DNA of 64,000 nt from Sphingobium cloacae (GTDB lineage Bacteria > Pseudomonadota > Alphaproteobacteria > Sphingomonadales > Sphingomonadaceae). Positions within the stretch are counted from its first letter, which is position 1, and each line of letters begins with the position of its first letter. Positions 7,463 through 15,605 of the stretch are shown piece after piece. The notes under the pieces were generated by a model. That model did not search any database and was not told the origin of the DNA. It saw only the letters and a program-made list of their open reading frames with translations. The DNA lies in NCBI RefSeq assembly GCF_002355855.1, contig NZ_AP017655.1:2855001-2919000 (forward strand), given 5' to 3'. The position numbers were made by a program, and so were the translations under genes.

Positions 7463-8752
7463 TCAATGAGTAAGGAATGCCGCGTCCTGAACTTGCCCAT
7501 TATCGTCGTAACGAACTGCGAGTTGCATATCCCCCGCTTTCGTCAGCATCCCTTGAACAAATCCATCCAACCTTGAAATGGCGTCGCTATATTTTTCCGA
7601 AACGGAATATGCATTGAAATGAATTTCCTTCGCAATTCGAAGAACATTTTCGCTTCTAAAGCTTATTAATTCATCAGTATTAACATAAGAATGGCTTATT
7701 AATTCTTTGACCTTCTGAGACACGGCCTCTTTGAAGGCGTCAATAGATGGCAACCATTCTTCCGATATAATCCTCGGCCTTGAGTATCTTCTATTCATCG
7801 GGTCAAGGTAACTGACAATGGTTTGCGCGACGGCGGCCAATTGCAAATACATCTCATAACGCGCCACCAAAGGTTCAATCTTTCGAACCTGATCCATGAT
7901 TTCGTTATAAGTATAACGCGTTCCCAACGTATCCTTGGATTCTATCTTGGAAATGTTGCCAATAAGATTGATTAAATCTCGCTGGACAAGAGTAATCCAT
8001 CCATGCGATTCCCTAATAACATTCTCTATTGCGTGAGACTTTTCACTAGAAATTGCATTTGGATCAGACAAATCTCGCAAATAAGGGAGCATATCTTTTA
8101 GATAGTTCAGTGCTCCGGCTATCTTCGAGACGTCCTGGCTCTCCATGTGCTGCTGAATATTAGATAGCGCACGATTGATGCTTCCGAGGCTTCTCTCGAT
8201 ATCAGCTAAGTGGGCTTGAGCTACCGCGATGCTAACAAGCATGAAGGCACCACCCGCGATCTGCGATGCCTGTCCAGATTGAACAATACGCCCTTTCCCC
8301 ACAATCTGGTTGGCTCCGCTGGAAGACACTTGCACTGCGTCCGCAAATACCTCTCCAGATTTGCTTTTCATAAGCGTATATGTCCCATCTTTCAGCCCTT
8401 GCGCAATTTCGGGCTTGAAGACGAGACGGATTGTTTTCCCAGGAAGTCGCGCAGATCCGCTAACCAGATCTGATGCTAGTTGCGCTATTTTGCCTATCTG
8501 TTCGTCAGATCGATCAATGCGCCGCGTGGAAAGTGGCATGGATGCCATCTCCTCAACCTTCATCAAAACGGCACCGCTGTGGTCCACCACGGACATATCT
8601 AGGACTTCGTAGGCGTCGGGATTAGAGGTGGGGATAATGTTTGCGGGCGCAGCAGCTATGGTGCCTTGCCTTTTAAGCCGTTGGGTCTCGCGAGCATAAT
8701 AGGCCGCGGCTATCGAGACTGCGACCAACATCACTACGAGAAATACTGTCAT
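7463..8752 (-). CDS. membrane-anchored coiled protein of unknown function
   Basis: I do not recognise this protein. 429 residues from ATG at 8752 (a GTG at 8764 is possible). Residues 2-19 form one hydrophobic N-terminal segment (VFLVVMLVAVSIAAAYYA) followed by positive charge, so the rest may face either side of the membrane. A second hydrophobic patch near 155-168 (QIAGGAFMLVSIAVAQ) precedes a long helical region without obvious catalytic motif. Base use is clearly AT-richer than both neighbours, a sign of separate acquisition. It is convergent with the GIY-YIG gene and sits between it and the integrase. Confidence 0.55.
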   Translation of the reverse strand: MTVFLVVMLVAVSIAAAYYARETQRLKRQGTIAAAPANIIPTSNPDAYEVLDMSVVDHSGAVLMKVEEMASMPLSTRRIDRSDEQIGKIAQLASDLVSGSARLPGKTIRLVFKPEIAQGLKDGTYTLMKSKSGEVFADAVQVSSSGANQIVGKGRIVQSGQASQIAGGAFMLVSIAVAQAHLADIERSLGSINRALSNIQQHMESQDVSKIAGALNYLKDMLPYLRDLSDPNAISSEKSHAIENVIRESHGWITLVQRDLINLIGNISKIESKDTLGTRYTYNEIMDQVRKIEPLVARYEMYLQLAAVAQTIVSYLDPMNRRYSRPRIISEEWLPSIDAFKEAVSQKVKELISHSYVNTDELISFRSENVLRIAKEIHFNAYSVSEKYSDAISRLDGFVQGMLTKAGDMQLAVRYDDNGQVQDAAFLTH

Positions 8753-8772
8753 CACATGTACCACGCGAAAAT

Positions 8773-8797
8773 ACCGTACGTTTCACGTTCGTACGGT
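8773..8797. promoter_or_regulatory. 8-bp inverted repeat upstream of the membrane protein gene
   Basis: ACCGTACG (8773-8780) is repeated inverted as CGTACGGT (8790-8797) around a 9-base spacer, 20 bases upstream of the ATG at 8752. It could be an operator; the short T-run on the minus strand after it also allows a weak terminator. Confidence 0.35.
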
Positions 8798-9035
8798 TAA
8801 ATCGCTAATCTACAAGCGAAGATGAGCGTCACGAAGGCAAAATTCGACGGCAGGAGGGTAGGCTTCGCTGGCGTTGGCAAAGACCTGATTAATGCGATCT
8901 AAAAGTGATAGGGCATTCTCACCGTCAGCCTCGCAAATTGGCGCAGCGAGTGACCGGCCGTCTCACTTTGCGTTGGCAGGAATGCCCCAAGTCTCCTTGC
9001 CCATGCTGACCGGCATCGTACCGTCGAAATGACAA

Positions 9036-10307
9036 TCATGCAGCCTTTCGATCCGCCGGACTGTGCTGGGCCTGATCGTCCGAGGAATCCAGCAGCGCGG
9101 CGATCTCACCACAGGTACGGGTAACGGCGAGTTTCAAGGCTTCGTCGATATGCACGTACCCTTGGGTGACGCTCTGTGCAGCGTGGCCGAGAAGCGCGCG
9201 GATCGTCAGCTCGGAAAAGCCGAGATCACCGGCAACGCTACCGAACGTATGGCGTAAGGTGTGAGGCGTGATCCCCTCAATGCCAACTGACGCACACAGC
9301 CGCGAGAGGCAGGCTTTGGCAGCTGTGAAATATCCGTCGCCGAAATCGGCGGGAAAGACATAAGGGCAATTCGGGCGAAAGGGCTGGCCGGCGGCCAGTT
9401 TCGCGGCAGCGGGGCCGATAGACCTGATTTGGGCGTCCCCTTTGGTGTCGGGGAAACTCACATAGCCTGCATCGGCATGAAGCCATGCGCGCTTGAGGCC
9501 CTGACCTTCAGAAATACGAAAACCGGTAAGGAGGAGAAAGCGCACGATCGCCAGTGCGACGGGATGCTCGCCGTTCCGCTCGGCATGGCGCATCGCCAGG
9601 CCCAGCATCCGGATCTCGGCAACACTCAGTCGCCGTGTCTTCTTTTGCCCAGCCAGTTTTCGGGCGCCACGACTGGGATGATTTTCAATCTGGTCCAACC
9701 GGGCAGCATGGCCAAGGATCGCTTGCAACGTCGCGACCGTTCTTGCTGCAACTCCGGGGCCGCCGGTCGTCGCGCCGCCGCGCCGCTTGTCCTTCGGCTT
9801 CGCTGTCTTCCCTGCCGCAATATCGGACTGCATTCCCTCGATATCGGCCACCTTGAGCCCCTGGGCGAGGCGTGCGCCAAGGAGAGGTTTGATGTGCGTT
9901 TCGATGCGGCTTTTATCCATCGCGAGTGTCGATTTCTTGATCGGGCGATTGCGACGACCGAGGATGCGTCCGGCTTCGGCTTCCTTGAGATACCAATCGC
10001 ACAGGGTCGCAACAGTCACCTGGTCGCGAGGATTGTCTTCCGCGTCAGCGGGGTCCTCGCCGGCAGCGACAGCGCCGAGTTTGATCTTGGCCTGGTCGCG
10101 AGCGAGTTCGACGGTCAGCGTTCCGTATCGCCCCAAATTGATGCGGCGGCTTTTTCCTGCCGCGTTGCGATACTGGATGATGAAGGTTTTCACTCCGGCC
10201 CTGGTCACCCGCACGCCGAAACCTTTCAATTCCCCATCCCAGAGGAACGCTTGAGCCGATGTCGGTGCCTGCAAAGCGTCCACAGCTCTCTTTGTCAGTT
10301 TGGCCAT
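9036..10307 (-). CDS. int: tyrosine-recombinase integrase of the DUF4102 (P4-like) class
   Basis: 423 residues. The N-terminal ~90 residues are the DUF4102 arm-binding domain (LTKRAVDALQAP...FLWDGELKGFGVRVTRAGVKT), followed by a SAM-like core-binding region and a catalytic domain with Arg264 (TGFRISEG), Lys289, His349-x2-Arg352 (HTLRHTFGS), His375 (LLGHAAQ) and the nucleophile Tyr384 (QGYVHID). All catalytic positions are present. It lies 184 bp from the tRNA-Gly 3' duplicate, the usual place for such integrases, and should excise and insert the element to its left. Confidence 0.92.
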   Translation of the reverse strand: MAKLTKRAVDALQAPTSAQAFLWDGELKGFGVRVTRAGVKTFIIQYRNAAGKSRRINLGRYGTLTVELARDQAKIKLGAVAAGEDPADAEDNPRDQVTVATLCDWYLKEAEAGRILGRRNRPIKKSTLAMDKSRIETHIKPLLGARLAQGLKVADIEGMQSDIAAGKTAKPKDKRRGGATTGGPGVAARTVATLQAILGHAARLDQIENHPSRGARKLAGQKKTRRLSVAEIRMLGLAMRHAERNGEHPVALAIVRFLLLTGFRISEGQGLKRAWLHADAGYVSFPDTKGDAQIRSIGPAAAKLAAGQPFRPNCPYVFPADFGDGYFTAAKACLSRLCASVGIEGITPHTLRHTFGSVAGDLGFSELTIRALLGHAAQSVTQGYVHIDEALKLAVTRTCGEIAALLDSSDDQAQHSPADRKAA

Positions 10308-10490
10308 TTCACATTCTCACCGTCCATCTGCTTACACGGCTGGATCATAGCATCTATGTAAGCAATATGTAAGCAGATGGATGGAAAAATTAGGTCGGCG
10401 TGGCGAAGCCTATCGAACGACATCCAGATTTATATATTGAAAAATAGTGCTTTATCGTGATTTCGGATATTGCAGCGTAGGCGTTGAGGG

Positions 10491-10538
10491 ACCTTGCCAA
10501 GGTTGGGGTCGAGGGTTCGAATCCCTTCGCCCGCTCCA
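10491..10538 (+). repeat. attachment-site copy of the tRNA-Gly(GCC) 3' half
   Basis: These 48 bases match a tRNA-Gly(GCC) from the anticodon arm (ccttGCCaagg) through the variable loop, T arm (ggttcgaatcc) and acceptor strand to CCA. The 5' half of a tRNA is absent: upstream bases do not form an acceptor or D arm. This is the typical product of tRNA-targeted integration, marking the right boundary of the element; the intact tRNA should lie at the other end, outside the window. Confidence 0.85.
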
Positions 10539-10720
10539 GTTTTCCTAATAAAATCAGTAACTTATGTTAGGCTGCGTTTGCGGCGATGTTGGCTATTTTT
10601 CATCATCGTCCACCGATCGTCCACCGTTTTCGCCTGTTCTGGCGACCAGTGGCGATCACTGGCGTAGATTTTTCGTACCGATTTTTTGAGATCAACCATC
10701 ACTGTCCGAGTCCTGCGACT

Positions 10721-10930
10721 TCAACGGTCGCGGCGCGCTTTGGCGAAAACCCGGTCGGTAGCCATGAATCGCTCCAGCATGGGGGCGATCAGGCGGGCGG
10801 GCGGGATTGGGCTGCCTTCGCCGAGTAGCTCGCCATAAACGACCAGATCACGGTGGACGGACGCCGGCAGTTCCACGGTAAGCTTGACCGGCCGATCGTC
10901 GGCCAGCGGCCCGAGCTTCAGTTTCGTCAT
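10721..10930 (-). CDS. DUF2274 family protein (conjugation operon tail)
   Basis: 69 residues from ATG at 10930, which overlaps the TGA of the trbI remnant by four bases. The sequence MTKLKLGPLADDRPVKLTVE and a following ribbon-helix-helix-like stretch fit DUF2274, the small gene that usually closes trb conjugation operons directly after trbI. It looks intact, but its operon partners are gone, so it is probably a leftover. Confidence 0.75.
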   Translation of the reverse strand: MTKLKLGPLADDRPVKLTVELPASVHRDLVVYGELLGEGSPIPPARLIAPMLERFMATDRVFAKARRDR

Positions 10931-11352
10931 CGATTGTCTCCGATCGCTTCCAGGACAAGGTCGCGGGTCAGAACGATCCTGAGCGGATGCCCCGGCCTGA
11001 TGGTGAGCGTGGGCTGCACATTCAATTGCCGCCGCACGATCTGCTGGCCGGTCTGGTTGATGGTGTCCTGCGAACCGCGTCGCAGGGCACGGGTGAGATC
11101 GTCCTCGCTGTCTGCCCCCAACTCGGCCCCGACCCCGAGCAAGGTCGATATGGCGGCGGCTTTGAGCAGATTCCCCCAATGCTGATTCACGCGGTCCTGT
11201 AGCCCCGCGAACCCCGACGCATCGGTGCCGGGCTGGCGCTCGAGAACGATCGAGCGGCCGTCCGGCATGATCAGCCGGTCCCAGGCGAGCAGCACGCGAG
11301 TCTGGCCCGCCGCGACCTCGCTGTCATACTCGCCGATCAGCCGCGCGCCCTG
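10927..11352 (-). pseudogene. trbI: trbI 3' remnant (VirB10-like), N-terminus deleted
   Basis: Codes for the C-terminal ~140 residues of TrbI, the periplasm-spanning VirB10-like scaffold of conjugative type IV secretion: QGARLIGEYDSEVAAGQTRV, IMPDGRSIVLERQPG, HWGNLLKAAAISTLLGVGAE and QTGQQIVRRQLNVQPTLTI. The 5' side abuts trbB coding sequence at about 11352 in another frame, so the inner membrane segment and proline-rich region are lost. Not functional as a scaffold. Confidence 0.85.
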
Positions 11353-11984
11353 AGATCGGACAGCGAGACGACGCCATCCTTGGTCCGCATGGCGACGAGG
11401 TTGGGCGCGGCGCATTGCAGCTCGCGCGTGTCCTCGATCAGCACGATCCGGTCGGTGGTCCGCGCGACTTCCGCGAGCAGCGCGTTGACCAGCGTGGTCT
11501 TGCCGGTGCCGGTTCCGCCCGCGACGAGGATGTTGGCGCGGGTTTCCACCCCATGCCGCAGCGCATCGGCGTGAGTCGCCGACATGATCCCGGCAGCCGC
11601 ATAGTCGCCCAGCGTGAACACCGCGACGGCCGGCTTGCGGATCGCGAAGGCGGGCGCGGCGACGACGGGCGGCAGCAGCCCCTCGAACCGCTCGCCCCCT
11701 TCGGGCAGCTCGGCCGAGACGTGCGGGGACCGGGCGTGAACCTCGACGCCGACATGGTGCGCGACCAGGCGCACGATGCGTTCGCCGTCCGCGGCGGTCA
11801 GCAGCTCACCGGTGTCGCTGATGCCTTCGCCCAGCCGGTCGACCCACAGCCGGCCGTCCGGGTTCAGCATCACCTCGATCACGGCGGCATCGTCGAGCCA
11901 GGCGGCGATCGACGGCCCGAGCGCCGTGCGCAGCATCCGCGCGCCGCGTGACTTCGCCTCGGAACGGATCGGGTGGACGGTCAA
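11353..11984 (-). pseudogene. trbB: trbB 5' remnant (conjugation ATPase), C-terminus deleted
   Basis: Encodes roughly the first 210 of ~320 residues of TrbB, the VirB11-like ATPase: AKSRGARMLRTALGPSIAAW, a complete Walker A (VAGGTGTGKTTLVNALL) and IEDTRELQCAAPN. It runs out of homology directly after VSLSDL, where trbI sequence begins out of frame, and stops at 11337. The Walker B and His box region is missing, so the ATPase should be inactive. The start is a TTG right behind a terminator-like hairpin. Confidence 0.85.
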
Positions 11985-11990
11985 GAAAAA

Positions 11991-12034
11991 GCCCCTGATG
12001 AGGGCCGGGCGAACCGCCGCCCGGCTTCAGGGGC
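11991..12034 (-). terminator. rho-independent terminator (minus strand)
   Basis: GCCCCTGA at 11991-11998 pairs with TCAGGGGC at 12027-12034, and an inner GCCGGGCG (12004-12011) pairs with CGCCCGGC (12018-12025), giving a long GC stem. On the minus strand it is followed by TTTTT. It would end transcription arriving from above 12034 just before the trbB remnant. Confidence 0.7.
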
Positions 12035-12161
12035 TCAGCAAGAAAGCCGCAAAGCGGGCAGATTCAACAAGGAAATGCAGCCGTCGAACCGTGGCGAAGA
12101 AAGACAGGGAATGGCGTAGGAACCGCGCAATGCCGGTCTCCGAACTGGGCATCGATTTTCA

Positions 12162-12890
12162 TCAGTGCCGCGTTACCGATTCGAGATGCCGGTCAGTTTC
12201 CAGTGACAGGGCTGCATGCCAGAGTGGCGTCTTGAAGAAATGCTCCTGCCGGGCGAACCCTTCTCCGGTGCGGACCTCTTCCAGCAGCCCCGCCCAGCAC
12301 AGCGGACGCAAGACATGAATATAGAGCGCGGCCCTTTGTCGCGGATATCCATGTGGCGTTTCCTGTTCGTCGGAACCGAACAGGACAGAACATAGCGTTT
12401 CCTCGCTCACGCCGTTCTGCACTTCGACATTGATCACGTTCAGGAAGATGTCCCAGTTTCCGAGCAGATGGTCTCCGTACCGGGTGTATTTGCTGTGATC
12501 GGTGTCGAAGAGCAGCCGCGATGCCAGCAGCGTCCATAAGCTGGCAGGGTCATTCTTCAACTGTCCGGCAAGACGGGTGAGATGCAGTGCGCCCTGACGG
12601 TGGCGCACGAGCTTCGCTCGCACCAGCAGATCATGCAGGATTACCAGGGGCGGAAAATCCGACTCGTTGAGCACCTTGTTGACCGCATAAAGATCGGACG
12701 CTGAATACCAGCGCCAGTCGAACGCTTCTGCGGCCCATTCCACAAAATAGCGTTTCAACCCACGCGATGCGGTAAGCCCGATCGGACCGTTGGCCTCGAT
12801 ATACCCGATGGTCAGCAATGCGGCACGAAGCAGCGGAGAATGCTGTGCCGGTAACTCCGGGTCGATGATCGGGTTGAAAGGCGTCATCAT
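12162..12890 (-). CDS. uncharacterised conserved plasmid/island protein
   Basis: I cannot name this family. 242 residues from tandem ATGs at 12890/12887. The N-terminal half has helical pieces with the pattern YIEANGPIGLTASRGLKRYF and WAAEAFDW, then a winged-helix-like stretch ending LHLTRLAGQL, seen in unnamed proteins on mobile elements. No catalytic motif, signal peptide or membrane segment is apparent. Its terminator-like hairpin partner is at 11991-12034. Confidence 0.6.
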   Translation of the reverse strand: MMTPFNPIIDPELPAQHSPLLRAALLTIGYIEANGPIGLTASRGLKRYFVEWAAEAFDWRWYSASDLYAVNKVLNESDFPPLVILHDLLVRAKLVRHRQGALHLTRLAGQLKNDPASLWTLLASRLLFDTDHSKYTRYGDHLLGNWDIFLNVINVEVQNGVSEETLCSVLFGSDEQETPHGYPRQRAALYIHVLRPLCWAGLLEEVRTGEGFARQEHFFKTPLWHAALSLETDRHLESVTRH

Positions 12891-13012
12891 CTCACTGTCG
12901 CGAATCTACCGGCAAAAGCCAGTTGCCATGCGCGGACGACGCACATAGCCGCACGCTTGTCTCTGTCCACAATATCCCTTATCCTGATGACAAGAGTTTG
13001 AAGGAAACTATC

Positions 13013-13270
13013 ATGTCCAGAACCATGACGCTGAACGTGCGGGTGAGCGGAGCGCTGGGTGAGTTCGTTGCCAGCAACGTCGGGGACGACGGGGCCTATG
13101 AGAATGTCAGCGAATATGTCCGGGATCTCATCCGCCGCGATAAGGAGCGCGCCGAAGCCGAACGGTTCGAGCGATTAAAGGTCGAATTGACCGCCGCCTT
13201 CGCGGCACCTGAATCGGCTTATGAGGCTATCGACGCCGAGACGGTCATCGCCCGCAACGCGCGGCATTGA
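13013..13270 (+). CDS. parD: ParD-type ribbon-helix-helix antitoxin
   Basis: 85 residues from ATG at 13013 with an AAGGAAA ribosome site. The N-terminus (SRTMTLNVRVSGALGEFVAS) makes the DNA-binding strand and helices of the ParD/CopG fold, followed by YENVSEYVRDLIRRDKE, the standard second helix, and a charged C-terminal tail that binds toxin. It sits four bases before the ParE-type toxin gene. A spaced inverted repeat CTTGTC/GACAAG (12956-12994) upstream may be its operator. Confidence 0.88.
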   Translation: MSRTMTLNVRVSGALGEFVASNVGDDGAYENVSEYVRDLIRRDKERAEAERFERLKVELTAAFAAPESAYEAIDAETVIARNARH

Positions 13271-13274
13271 TCGC

Positions 13275-13589
13275 ATGACCGCCTTTCGCGTCCAGGATCG
13301 AGCGGGCTGCCGTCTCGACGATATCTATGTCTATACCCGCGACACCTGGAGCGAGGAACAGGCCGTCCGCTACATACGGGGACTGTTCAAACGGTTCGGC
13401 GAGATTGCGGCGCGAAAAACCCCCTGGCGGCCTGTTCCGGCCGAGTTCGGGGTGGACGGCTTCTACTGCCGGCATGAGCATCACTATATCTACTGGCGCC
13501 TGCTGTCCGATGGCGCGGTCGGGATCGTGACGGTGCTGCACGAACGGATGCACCAGTTGGAACGTTTTCGCGAAGACGCGCCGTTGTAG
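13275..13589 (+). CDS. parE: ParE/RelE-family toxin
   Basis: 104 residues from ATG at 13275, four bases after the antitoxin stop. The fold signature is clear: FRVQDRAGCRLDDIYVYTRDTW in the first helix pair and a C-terminal strand set YCRHEHHYIYWRL...VTVLHERMH. ParE toxins inhibit DNA gyrase while RelE relatives cut mRNA; sequence alone does not decide, but the ParD-type partner favours ParE. Confidence 0.85.
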   Translation: MTAFRVQDRAGCRLDDIYVYTRDTWSEEQAVRYIRGLFKRFGEIAARKTPWRPVPAEFGVDGFYCRHEHHYIYWRLLSDGAVGIVTVLHERMHQLERFREDAPL

Positions 13590-13636
13590 CAGGCACGCGG
13601 CAGAGCTCGTCGAGGTGAGCTGGTGGGTACGGCTAC

Positions 13637-14086
13637 ATGATAATCGAAACAGAATTATTGGCCGCCATGTGCAAGGCTTTGCCCGCCTCGGTTGCTGCCG
13701 GGCCGGAAACACCTGACTGCGCGCCATGTGGCAAAGGTGCCTATGCGCTCATCATCACCATCGGCTCCCCGGCGGAATTTGCACATAAAGGCATCACGCA
13801 TGTCCTGCCCGCCAGCACATACATCTATGCCGGGAGTGCATACGGTCCCGGCGGTATCGGCGCCCGATTGCGGCGGCATTTCCAGCGAGAGAAAAAGCTG
13901 CATTGGCACATCGACCGGCTCACCACCGCAGCGGAGAGTGTTCGGGCACTCGCCATTGAACACGGCAGGGAATGTGAGATTATCGCTGCGCTTGGCCATC
14001 TACCGGGATTTCGGCACCCGGCCCTAGGCTTTGGCAGCAGCGATTGCCGCACCTGTTCCTCGCACCTTCTCCAATATTGCCCATGA
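13637..14086 (+). CDS. DUF123 (GIY-YIG-like) domain protein
   Basis: 149 residues. GAYALIITIGSP and STYIYAGSAYGPGGIGARLR give the two-strand GIY-YIG-like start; HWHIDRLTT, a conserved Glu in GRECEII and the ending GFGSSDCRTCSSHLL are the DUF123 hallmarks. In archaea and some bacteria this domain is fused to endonuclease III, so a nuclease or DNA-repair role is likely but unproven. Stands alone between the ParDE pair and the TPP riboswitch. Confidence 0.8.
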   Translation: MIIETELLAAMCKALPASVAAGPETPDCAPCGKGAYALIITIGSPAEFAHKGITHVLPASTYIYAGSAYGPGGIGARLRRHFQREKKLHWHIDRLTTAAESVRALAIEHGRECEIIAALGHLPGFRHPALGFGSSDCRTCSSHLLQYCP

Positions 14087-14125
14087 CCGGATGACTTCAC
14101 CGCTGCCCCGGCCTACAGTCTATGC

Positions 14126-14224
14126 TTCCAGGGGGGGGCCGGCACAGGGCTGAGATACCGCAGGCGTAAAGCAGCGCGGAAAACCCTTCGAACCTGATCC
14201 GGGTCATGCCGGCGAAGGGATGGG
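14126..14224 (+). ncRNA. TPP (THI-box) riboswitch
   Basis: Both conserved cores are present: GGGCTGAGATACCGC (14147 onward) in the pyrimidine-sensing arm and ACCCTTCGAACCTGATCCGG followed by GTCATGCCGGCGAAGGGA in the pyrophosphate-sensing arm. It precedes the tenA pair by about 50 bases, so binding of thiamine pyrophosphate should shut the operon off. A run of eight G at 14131-14138 lies in the closing stem. Confidence 0.93.
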
Positions 14225-14275
14225 ATATGTCCGCCTCCCGCCGCACCATGACCATGCCAGAGAAAGGGCATGACG

Positions 14276-14923
14276 ATGAGTGAGCGCTTTACCGACAGCC
14301 TGCGGCAGGCGAGCGAGCCGTCATGGTCCAGGGCGACCGGCCACCGCCTTGTCACCCAGTTGTTCGACGGCAGCGTGCCGGACAAGGTGATGGCATCCTA
14401 TCTCATTCAGGATCACCGCTTCCTCGACAGTTTCCTGATCCTGCTGGGCGCAGCGATGGCGAGCGCGGACAGTTTCGAGGCGCGGATACGGTTCGGGCAG
14501 TTTACCGGCATGGTGTCGGGAGAAGAGAACACCTACTTTCTGCGTTCATTCGAGGCACTGGGCGTCAGCGAACGGGAACGGAGGGACGCACCGGATACTG
14601 AGCCAACAGCCGGGTTCAAGGCGATCATGCGCGAGGCGGCGGCCACCCGTTCCTATGTCGCGGCGCTGGCGGTGCTGAACGTCGCGGAATGGCTCTATCT
14701 CGACTGGGCGATGAAGGCGCCCCAACCGCTTCCCGAAAACTTCGTCCATGCCGAATGGATCACATTGCACGACAATCCGGATTTCCGGGACTTCGTGGCC
14801 TTCCTGCGCGCGGAACTGGATCGCGTCGGCCCGTCCGAAGCGGAGGTCGCCCGCGACTTCTTCCTGCGCGCGGTCGCGCTGGAGCTGGCCTTCTTCGATG
14901 CAGCTTATGAGGTTGAGGCCTGA
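14276..14923 (+). CDS. tenA: TenA family protein, Cys-less (TenA_E) type
   Basis: 215 residues. ATG at 14276 lies seven bases after AAAGGG; the ATG at 14270 is too close to it. All-helical TenA fold: FLDSFLILLGAAMASAD, a conserved FGQFTGMVSGEENTYF and LNVAEWLYLDWA, where the usual active-site Cys of thiaminase II is replaced as in the TenA_E subclass. These proteins salvage thiamine degradation products such as aminopyrimidines. Under the TPP riboswitch and four bases ahead of a second tenA. Confidence 0.85.
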   Translation: MSERFTDSLRQASEPSWSRATGHRLVTQLFDGSVPDKVMASYLIQDHRFLDSFLILLGAAMASADSFEARIRFGQFTGMVSGEENTYFLRSFEALGVSERERRDAPDTEPTAGFKAIMREAAATRSYVAALAVLNVAEWLYLDWAMKAPQPLPENFVHAEWITLHDNPDFRDFVAFLRAELDRVGPSEAEVARDFFLRAVALELAFFDAAYEVEA

Positions 14924-14927
14924 TCCC

Positions 14928-15605
14928 ATGGACATTTTCGATCGTCTGAAAGCATCAGCCCAGTCCGACTGGGATAGCTATGTCGATCATGCGTTCGTAC
15001 GCCAGATGGGCGACGGCACTCTGCCCGAGCCCGCATTCCGCACCTATCTGGTGCAGGATTATCTGTTCCTGATCCAGTTCGCTCGCGCCTGGGCGCTGGC
15101 GGCCTACAAGAGCCGGACCATCGCCGATATCCGGGCCGCGCAGGCCGGCCTTGCCTCCATCCTCGACGAGACAGAACTGCATGTGCGTCTCTGCGCCCGC
15201 TGGGGACTCTCGCCTGAAGCGCTGGAGGCTGCGCCCGAGCATCAGGCGACGGTGGCTTACACTCGCTTCGTACTGGACTGCGGCGCGGCCGGAGACTTGC
15301 TCGACCTGCATGTGGCGCTGGCGCCATGCGTTATCGGCTATGCCGAAATCGGTAGGAAGCTCGCACCCCATGGTGTCGATGCCCTGGGCGATCACCCCTA
15401 TCGCGAGTGGATCGGGGAATATGCAGGCGATGGCTATCAGGGGGTTGCAGATGCTGCCCGCCGTCACCTGGACGATCTTGCTGCCCGCTCCCTGACGGAT
15501 CGGCGATTTGCCGAGCTTTCCAGCCTGTTCGGCAAGGCCTCACGGCTCGAAGCGGACTTCTGGCAGATGGGCCTCGATGGCGTGACAAAGGAACGCCGGG
15601 ACTGA
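14928..15605 (+). CDS. tenA: TenA thiaminase II / aminopyrimidine aminohydrolase, Cys type
   Basis: 225 residues from ATG at 14928. The active-site region LDLHVALAPCVIGYAEIG keeps the catalytic Cys of TenA_C enzymes, with RTYLVQDYLFLIQFARAW and YREWIGEYAG as further family motifs. It should hydrolyse amino-HMP or thiamine in the salvage pathway. Follows the Cys-less paralogue by four bases, and its TGA overlaps the ATG of the thermonuclease gene, so all three are one operon. Confidence 0.9.
   Translation: MDIFDRLKASAQSDWDSYVDHAFVRQMGDGTLPEPAFRTYLVQDYLFLIQFARAWALAAYKSRTIADIRAAQAGLASILDETELHVRLCARWGLSPEALEAAPEHQATVAYTRFVLDCGAAGDLLDLHVALAPCVIGYAEIGRKLAPHGVDALGDHPYREWIGEYAGDGYQGVADAARRHLDDLAARSLTDRRFAELSSLFGKASRLEADFWQMGLDGVTKERRD

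Noticed and set aside
10440..10538. A complete tRNA-Gly gene
   Set aside because: Only the 3' half is present. The bases upstream of 10491 do not form the acceptor 5' strand or D arm.
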